Origin: JAERML01 sp035687895
GTDB lineage: Bacteria > Bacteroidota > Ignavibacteria > UBA10030 > UBA6906
Reading direction: 5' to 3'
Length of the DNA: 12,088 nt
NCBI GenBank assembly: GCA_035687895.1
Contig: DASRUE010000163.1
Location: 1 to 12,088, forward strand
The notes under the pieces: generated by a model
Seen by the model: the letters and a program-made list of their open reading frames with translations, nothing else
What the model was told of the DNA's origin: nothing
Database searches by the model: none
Translations under genes and position numbers: made by a program
Shown: positions 8,801 through 12,088 of the stretch, one piece after another
Layout of the letters: every line of letters begins with the position of its first letter
How positions within the stretch are numbered: the stretch's first letter is position 1

Positions 8801-11800
8801 GGGCCGACGTTCTCTACATCTCCGATGCATGGGATCCGGCCTCGGCCTACGGTTCATACACCCTTAGCGAAATCGATGCGATCACCAACTATGTCAACAC
8901 AGGTCACGGACTCATCATCTCGTCCGGAACACTCAACACAGCCCTGCAACCGACCCACAATCGGTTTGCGCCACTTCTCGGACTGGACGAAGCGGCGTTT
9001 TACAGGTGGAACGACGGGTTCTCCTACACGGGGACTACCATCAGCGATTTCCTTCATACTCCTCATCCAATCTTTGATAGCATACCTTCGCCGTATATTC
9101 CGAGCGTTACGTCCAGTGTTGCCGTGACGGGGGGCTGGCAATCAGCGCTCCTGACCGGGCAAAGGATTGCAGAATCGACGCCGCCGGACTCGGGCATAAT
9201 CGTGGTGCGGAACAATTGCATATATGTGTCCACCGTTCCGGAAATCGTTCCAAATTTGAATGATCTGCGACTCCTCTACAACGCGATGGTATGGAGTGGC
9301 GGTGGAGAACGGTGGCTTTCTGAAACCCCTGTACAAGGAACTGTTCCGCCGGGCGGAAGCCTGGATGTTACCGTGAAGGTCAGGACGGACCAACTGGACG
9401 GAGGGCTATTCCGTGCGAAAATCAACGTCACCAGCAACGACCCTGCGCGGCCGCGGGTATCAGTGCCAGTGCGTTTGATGGTGATTGGGAGGCCGAATCT
9501 TGTGGCCTCTCATGACACACTGGACTTTGGAGAAGCGTTCATCAACTATCCGGATACGCTGGTGTTGCAGCTGTCTAACAATGGCTCGGACACGTTGCGG
9601 GTGAGCGGGATGACAGCAAGTAACCCGCTGTACTCGTTGCTTGGGAGTACGGTGTTCGCGGTGGCGCCGCGCGGCCGGCACGATGTGCCGGTACGGTTCC
9701 TCCCGACGAGCCTGGGTGTTCAGACGGGGGTTCTTGCCATCACAAGTAATGATCCGGGCGACCCGGTGACGAATGTGCAACTGCGGGGAGAAGGGATCAA
9801 TCCCTCTCAGATCACCGTAATGCCGGACTCGTTTGGTTTCACACTCAACCAGGGGGATAGCGCGTCGGCCACGCTGAGTATCGGTAACCAGGGGCTGGGT
9901 AGTCTCCACTGGCAAATATCGATCGGTGGTGTTGGCTTCGCAAACAGTACGGCAGATAGATCAGTGGTGCGATCGGTGCCGCGGGGGGAATCACGGGATG
10001 AAGGTTCTGCATCGACAGGGTCTCATCGAAGGCTCTCCGACCGGGCGAGCGGTCATTCGTATCCTCCTGGCGGAGAAGCAGTGCGAAATGCTGCGCGGGC
10101 GGGATCGGCAGTGGATGATGAAACCCTGCCGACAACATCCCATCGTTCTCCCATGCAATCCAGTGGAGCCCGCCTTTTTGGTGCTGCGCTAGGTAGTATC
10201 TCAGAGATCGACCTCTCAACCGGACTGGTGTTGAACAATTTTCCCGCTCCCGATTCTACCTCGGACGGCCCAACAGGGCTGGCGTTCTCCGGTGATCGCC
10301 TCTTCTTCACAGACGCGTTCACCACCTCCTTGATTTATGTACTTGATCCTTCAACGGGTACCGTTGTCGATTCGTATCCTGCGCCATCCGCTTTCATTGA
10401 CGGCCTGGCGTTTGTTGACGGCATGTTGTATGCCTGCGATTACTCAGCGCTGCAAATCTACGAACTGAATGCGGACAATGGCCAGGTGCTTCGTACCATC
10501 ATTCCTCCGGTAGCGATTGGCGGAGGAATTGATGGAGGCGGCGGCCGGCTCTTTGCGAGTAACTTCACAAATGCGATTTATGAGCTCGATATCTCCACCG
10601 GCGCAGTGTTGAATTCGTTCGTCCCCCTGTCTCTTGTGTATGGTGTGGGGTTTTCCGGCACTCGTCTCTTTACAAGTGCGCCAGGGACGGGCATCATGGA
10701 ATACGATCCGAATACCGGACAGTTTTTGGGAAGCGTTTCCTCACTGAGCTTTGCTGCCCTGGCCGGTGGTGGAGTCGATTGGCTGAGAGTTGTGCCGGAT
10801 TCAGGAATCGTTCCCGCCGGAGGGAGTGAGAACGTGTCGGTCCGGATTCAAACGGGTATGCTGAATGGGGGAACGTACCTTGCAAACATGCTGGTCCAGA
10901 GTAATGACCCTGCCCGTCCGACCGTTGTCGTACCCGTCCGGTTGGATGTGATAGGCTCCCCATCTCAGTTCACCATTAACGGGAGTTTTTCCGAGCCAGA
11001 GTATCGACTCCTTGCAACAAAACTAAACAACAATTCCGGCTTCGGCCCTGACGAAGACCTGACGAACATCTACTATGGTGTTGATTCGGCGAATATCTAC
11101 CTCGGGTTTGAAGGGAGGGTTCAGAATGTCCCGAATCAGTTCAATCCCAAACCGGACGGACTCGGTGTTTTCCTGAACTTCACCAGCGAGCAGGGAGCCC
11201 CCGCGGGAGGCCGCCTCGGCTTCCTTACGCCGGTCGACTATCACTTCATGAACGGTGTTACCGGGAAGGTACCGTCGCCTCCGTTCTTCGTCGATTTCAA
11301 AATGGCGTTCGAGGTCGATTACATGCTGGCGTACTATTCCGACGGAACCCCGAATGTTATCATCCTTGACGCTGGCACACACGTCGCCAACAATCCTGAC
11401 TCTGTTCAATTCATAGGCAGTACGAACCAATCGGGCACGGCAGTGTCTGGGCCTTTCACTCCGGGGGTATTCTCCACCGGGTCCGTAACATTTGCGTTCC
11501 AGAGATCGTTGGTTGCCGGGAGCAGAAAAGGGGCAGAGATCAGGATTCCGTTTGCCGAGTTCGGTGCGACACCAGCCGACTCATTCCAGCTCTTCGCGGC
11601 CCTGATCAGTTCGACGGCCTATTTCTCAGACGTTACAATTCCGGGAAATGTCACATCCGGAAACTCGGGGTTCGACCCGAACTATTTGAGCAACACAAAC
11701 AGCACATACTGTCAATGTCCATCACCTGGTGGAACCATCGGTGCCGGACCGTATTACACAGCCTTGGGAAATGGCGTGCTGCCGGTGAAGGATCCGTTGG

Positions 11801-12088
11801 CAGCAGTGCCACAGACCTACGAATTGTACCAGAACTACCCCAACCCGTTCAACCCGCAAACGCGCATTCGTTTCTCTCTTGTGACAATGGAGGATGCTCG
11901 GCTAGACATCTTTGATATCCTTGGTCGGCATGTGCGGGTGTTGGTGAACGAACAGCTTCCGGCAGGCGGACATGAGGTTGTCTGGGATGGGAAAGGTGAC
12001 CACGGTGAGCACCTCGCCAGCGGCGTGTATATCTATCGCATTGCGGCTGGCTCATTCGTGAGCGTGAAGAAGATGTTGATGCTCAAGT
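5827..12088 (+). CDS. Giant secreted multidomain T9SS protein (stop codon just outside window)
   Basis: The frame was read codon by codon from ATG 5827 to the window end without a stop: 2087 codons plus one base (T). Order by residue: signal peptide 1-23 (cleavage near LLA/QG); seven-blade Ycf48-like propeller 39-310; Kre9/Knh1-like Ser-Thr-rich domain about 314-405; three split beta-sandwich modules (407-725, 829-1221, 1325-1710), each with a different inserted domain; ASH/HYDIN-like domains 726-828 and 1222-1324; CBM9/DOMON-like domain about 1711-1991; T9SS sorting domain 1998-2087 (YQNYPNPFNPQT, DIFDILGRHV, ending KKMLMLK). The tail is complete for this family, so a stop probably begins at 12088. 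No protease or glycosidase signature was found. Adhesion, scaffolding or polymer binding at the cell surface is the likeliest role (inference). The strong ribosome binding site and 564-base upstream gap suggest its own transcript. Confidence 0.93.
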   Translation, partial: MKRIPFVLSFLLCLSLFNGELLAQGWISQLSGTSEMLYGVHFSNANSGVVVGGLGTILRTTNGGTTWTSVPSGTTRYLVGLSFANATTGAAVGEFGTILRTTNGGLSWTTQNSSTAGYLVEVSLIDTNIGAVVGESGTILRTTSGGTTWIQQTSGTGNWLFGVFFTDANTGTAVGDFGTILRTTNGGTTWAGQNSNTSAGLWGVWFTDANTGTVVGTGGTILRTTNGGAGWTSQVSGTSATLYRVQFSSASTGTAVGDGGTILRTTDSGVTWVQQTSGTTNFLFGVHFTSRDTGTAVGSFGTILRTTTGGRGLPTLTVVSPNGGEFWVVGTTHNIVWTNNAVDSVKLEYTTNNGTTWITIVPRMPAGAGSYPWIIPSTSSSQARVRLSDVGNPAINDVSDGLFTITPPPAITLSVDSLSFTVSEGDSIAGMFTIGNGGTGILAFSIDHEFLGGALETEKQIQREREYLSSTTEVTLRQLSKNPSDVIWGRPRDNKVSVPTAKAIASGVSSPHASLPTVVTDSVGDGGAVDIREIRGASTGGNLTLQPVLATPLNPFNFGGYLGLDTDQDRFTGILYPFADPAQDIGCEYFVDFFSLGSNLINVFNANGIFLGAVPATSDSNSFTFSVPLSLLGSDDGLVDLAAVVGNSAGPTDWIPNVGHGAVGPNWLGFSPTSGTIQPAGSMDINVNARSAGLVGGTYRAIMHVRNNDPLRATADVSVRLRVIGTPNITVAPDTLEFGDAFIGYADTLVFAVGNTGSDTLRVSGMTTTNPRFSVVDNPVFIVPPFGSRSLGMIFQPDGPGVQTGNLSISSNDPGDPVTNVLLRGTGVPPPIIGVAPDSLSFTLNEGDSITATLTINNTGQGSLTFSIANEYLLANSPGMREAFREREQIGASTNQVSHPSPSRSIVHSSGLPIDVIKHEEIIPALQRRMTLAGDTVRVFIVRSFGTVFGDPINTWNLLNANFAMFGSQPLLIDYVTLNIMPITYTDLVNSRADVLYISDAWDPASAYGSYTLSEIDAITNYVNTGHGLIISSGTLNTALQPTHNRFAPLLGLDEAAFYRWNDGFSYTGTTISDFLHTPHPIFDSIPSPYIPSVTSSVAVTGGWQSALLTGQRIAESTPPDSGIIVVRNNCIYVSTVPEIVPNLNDLRLLYNAMVWSGGGERWLSETPVQGTVPPGGSLDVTVKVRTDQLDGGLFRAKINVTSNDPARPRVSVPVRLMVIGRPNLVASHDTLDFGEAFINYPDTLVLQLSNNGSDTLRVSGMTASNPLYSLLGSTVFAVAPRGRHDVPVRFLPTSLGVQTGVLAITSNDPGDPVTNVQLRGEGINPSQITVMPDSFGFTLNQGDSASATLSIGNQGLGSLHWQISIGGVGFANSTADRSVVRSVPRGESRDEGSASTGSHRRLSDRASGHSYPPGGEAVRNAARAGSAVDDETLPTTSHRSPMQSSGARLFGAALGSISEIDLSTGLVLNNFPAPDSTSDGPTGLAFSGDRLFFTDAFTTSLIYVLDPSTGTVVDSYPAPSAFIDGLAFVDGMLYACDYSALQIYELNADNGQVLRTIIPPVAIGGGIDGGGGRLFASNFTNAIYELDISTGAVLNSFVPLSLVYGVGFSGTRLFTSAPGTGIMEYDPNTGQFLGSVSSLSFAALAGGGVDWLRVVPDSGIVPAGGSENVSVRIQTGMLNGGTYLANMLVQSNDPARPTVVVPVRLDVIGSPSQFTINGSFSEPEYRLLATKLNNNSGFGPDEDLTNIYYGVDSANIYLGFEGRVQNVPNQFNPKPDGLGVFLNFTSEQGAPAGGRLGFLTPVDYHFMNGVTGKVPSPPFFVDFKMAFEVDYMLAYYSDGTPNVIILDAGTHVANNPDSVQFIGSTNQSGTAVSGPFTPGVFSTGSVTFAFQRSLVAGSRKGAEIRIPFAEFGATPADSFQLFAALISSTAYFSDVTIPGNVTSGNSGFDPNYLSNTNSTYCQCPSPGGTIGAGPYYTALGNGVLPVKDPLAAVPQTYELYQNYPNPFNPQTRIRFSLVTMEDARLDIFDILGRHVRVLVNEQLPAGGHEVVWDGKGDHGEHLASGVYIYRIAAGSFVSVKKMLMLK
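5941..6756 (+). repeat. Seven tandem 120-126-base repeats encoding a beta-propeller
   Basis: Units start at 5941, 6061, 6184, 6310, 6433, 6556 and 6679. The shared core is GTILRTTNGG preceded by a [DN]-x-x-[TS]-G-x-x-V-G strand (DANTGTAVG). The unit length of 40-42 residues and the count of seven match a closed seven-blade Ycf48-type propeller. The last unit keeps GTILRTTTGG but lacks the terminal Trp, as expected where the chain leaves the propeller. DNA-level similarity remains visible. Confidence 0.88.
6766..7041 (+). other. Kre9/Knh1-like Ser-Thr-rich beta-sandwich domain
   Basis: Residues about 314-405 contain SPNGGEFW, a small-residue turn, HNIVWTNNAVDSVKLEYTT, NNGTTW, YPWIIPST and ARVRLSD. 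This order is typical of the Ser-Thr-rich GPI-anchored-protein domain often seen in secreted bacterial proteins. It probably spaces the propeller from the downstream modules. Confidence 0.7.
7045..8001 (+). repeat. Split beta-sandwich module 1 with CBM9/DOMON-like insert
   Basis: The N-half (7045-7164, 40 residues; DSLSFTVSEGDS then GGTGILAFSI) and C-half (7825-8001, 59 residues; WLGFSPTSGTIQPAGS, GGTYRAIMHVRNNDP, VIG) together resemble one BACON/NEW3-like domain. The 220-residue insert starts with a polar linker (about 72 residues, QREREYL and RPRDNK). From about 7381 it becomes a beta-sandwich with DSVGDGGAVDIREI, YLGLDTDQDRFTG, CEYFVDFFSLG and VPLSLLGSDDG. That pattern is seen in CBM9/DOMON-like domains attached to secreted enzymes. 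Confidence 0.75.
8002..8310 (+). repeat. ASH/HYDIN-like (choice-of-anchor D) domain, copy 1
   Basis: 103 residues with APDTLEFGDAFIG, GNTGSDTLRVSGMTTTNPRF, IVPPFGSRSL, GVQTGNLSISSNDPGDP and LRGTG. This is an Ig-like structural domain found in large surface and cytoskeletal proteins. It has exactly the same length as the copy at 9490-9798, and the stretch around SSNDPGDPVTNV is conserved at DNA level as well. Confidence 0.85.
8311..9489 (+). repeat. Split beta-sandwich module 2 with glutamine-amidotransferase-like insert
   Basis: N-half 8311-8430 (40 residues, DSLSFTLNEGDSITATLTI) and C-half 9313-9489 (59 residues, WLSETPVQGTVPPGGS ending VIG). The 294-residue insert has a 66-residue polar linker (FREREQ, HPSPSRS). 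From about 8629 it is an alpha-beta domain with VRVFIVRSFG, a long helix region, ADVLYISDAWD, TLSEIDAITNYVNTGHGLIISSG, HPIFDSIP and GIIVVRNNCIYVS. This order fits the class I glutamine-amidotransferase-like fold (ThuA/DUF4350-like). The GLIISSG turn has no nucleophile Cys, so it is more likely a binding than an amidotransferase domain. Confidence 0.7.
9490..9798 (+). repeat. ASH/HYDIN-like (choice-of-anchor D) domain, copy 2
   Basis: 103 residues with HDTLDFGEAFINYPDTLV, NNGSDTLRVSGMTASNP, VAPRGRHDVPVRFLPT, GVQTGVLAITSNDPGDP and LRGEG. It aligns without gaps to the copy at 8002-8310 and occupies the same place after a split module. Confidence 0.85.
9799..10956 (+). repeat. Split beta-sandwich module 3 with five-repeat propeller insert
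   Basis: N-half 9799-9918 (40 residues, DSFGFTLNQGDSASATLSI) and C-half 10780-10956 (59 residues, WLRVVPDSGIVPAGGS, NMLVQSNDPARP, VIG). The 287-residue insert begins with about 81 polar Ser/Arg-rich residues (9919-10161). Five propeller units follow, with the turn motif I-x-x-[LYI]-[DN]-x-x-[TN]-G starting at 10198, 10333, 10456, 10576 and 10693 (ISEIDLSTG, IYVLDPSTG, IYELNADNG, IYELDISTG, IMEYDPNTG), spaced 39-45 residues. Glutamine-cyclotransferase-like and NHL/PQQ-like propellers have such units. No catalytic residue could be assigned. Confidence 0.75.
10957..11800 (+). other. C-terminal CBM9/DOMON-like domain
   Basis: Residues about 1711-1991 run from FTINGSFSEPEYRLLATKL through NIYYGVDSANIYLGFEG, DGLGVFLNFTSEQG, a long middle, and EIRIPFAEFGA. 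The start 'INGSFSEPEY... YYGVDSANIYLGFEG' fits family 9 carbohydrate-binding modules and DOMON-type sandwiches. A Cys-x-Cys pair (TYCQCPSPGG, about 11704-11733) precedes the sorting domain. The ligand cannot be predicted. Confidence 0.6.
11818..12087 (+). other. T9SS type A sorting domain of the giant protein
   Basis: Residues 1998-2087 contain YELYQNYPNPFNPQT, ARLDIFDILGRHVRVLV, AGGHEVVWDGKGD, SGVYIYRIAAGSF and a terminal KKMLMLK. It corresponds segment by segment to the tail at 4987-5259, so both proteins should use the same secretion route. The ending shows that the gene is essentially complete at the window edge. Confidence 0.92.

Noticed and set aside
9926..10192. Plus-strand 88-codon alternative frame over the Ser/Arg-rich linker of the giant gene
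   Set aside because: I considered a frameshift here because the main-frame linker is unusual. The main frame is open on both sides in the same phase, the other two inserts start with similar polar linkers, and the alternative translation shows no better protein character.
9845..10219. 124-codon minus-strand ORF
   Set aside because: It lies wholly inside the giant gene, opposite strand, with no motif. It is a shadow of GC-rich third positions.

Overview
The window reads as chromosome of a Gram-negative member of the Bacteroidota/Ignavibacteriota-like (FCB) lineages. Both large secreted proteins end in a type IX secretion (T9SS) C-terminal domain with the 'QNYPNPFNP' motif common in Ignavibacteria, Kryptonia-type and related FCB genomes. 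The sensor kinase is the two-component-propeller/Y_Y_Y type typical of Bacteroidota. Genus or species cannot be assigned from the sequence alone. All supported genes lie on the plus strand. No tRNA, rRNA, CRISPR array, transposase or phage gene was seen.

Layout. (1) 2-2041: 3' part of a membrane sensor histidine kinase with a propeller sensor, cut by the window start. (2) 2123-2770: its likely partner, a NarL/FixJ-type response regulator. (3) 2771-3120: mostly non-coding, with a possible 32-residue small ORF (2934-3032) behind a good Shine-Dalgarno site and a plausible promoter at 3066-3094. (4) 3121-5262: a 713-residue secreted protein made of about 14 Ycf48/BNR-like blades plus a T9SS sorting domain. 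(5) 5263-5826: a 564-base gap with a strong hairpin and a doubtful decayed-gene fragment. (6) 5827 to the window end: one uninterrupted frame of 2087 codons encoding a giant secreted multidomain protein. No stop codon lies inside the window, but the C-terminus looks complete, so the stop probably begins at the last base.

The giant protein is the most interesting item. After a signal peptide and a seven-blade propeller it carries a beta-sandwich module three times. Each copy has a 40-residue N-half and a 59-residue C-half, of identical length in all three, but between the halves sits a different insert: a CBM9/DOMON-like beta-sandwich, a class I glutamine-amidotransferase/ThuA-like alpha-beta domain, and a five-repeat beta-propeller. 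Each insert starts with a polar, Arg/Ser-rich, probably disordered linker. It looks like a conserved surface scaffold with interchangeable guest domains. The first two copies are followed by an ASH/HYDIN-type domain of exactly 103 residues, the third by another carbohydrate-binding-like domain and the T9SS tail.

Working model (inference): the kinase senses an external signal through its periplasmic propeller and phosphorylates the regulator. The two downstream genes encode T9SS cargo for the cell surface or exterior. Control of these genes by the two-component pair is suggested only by adjacency.
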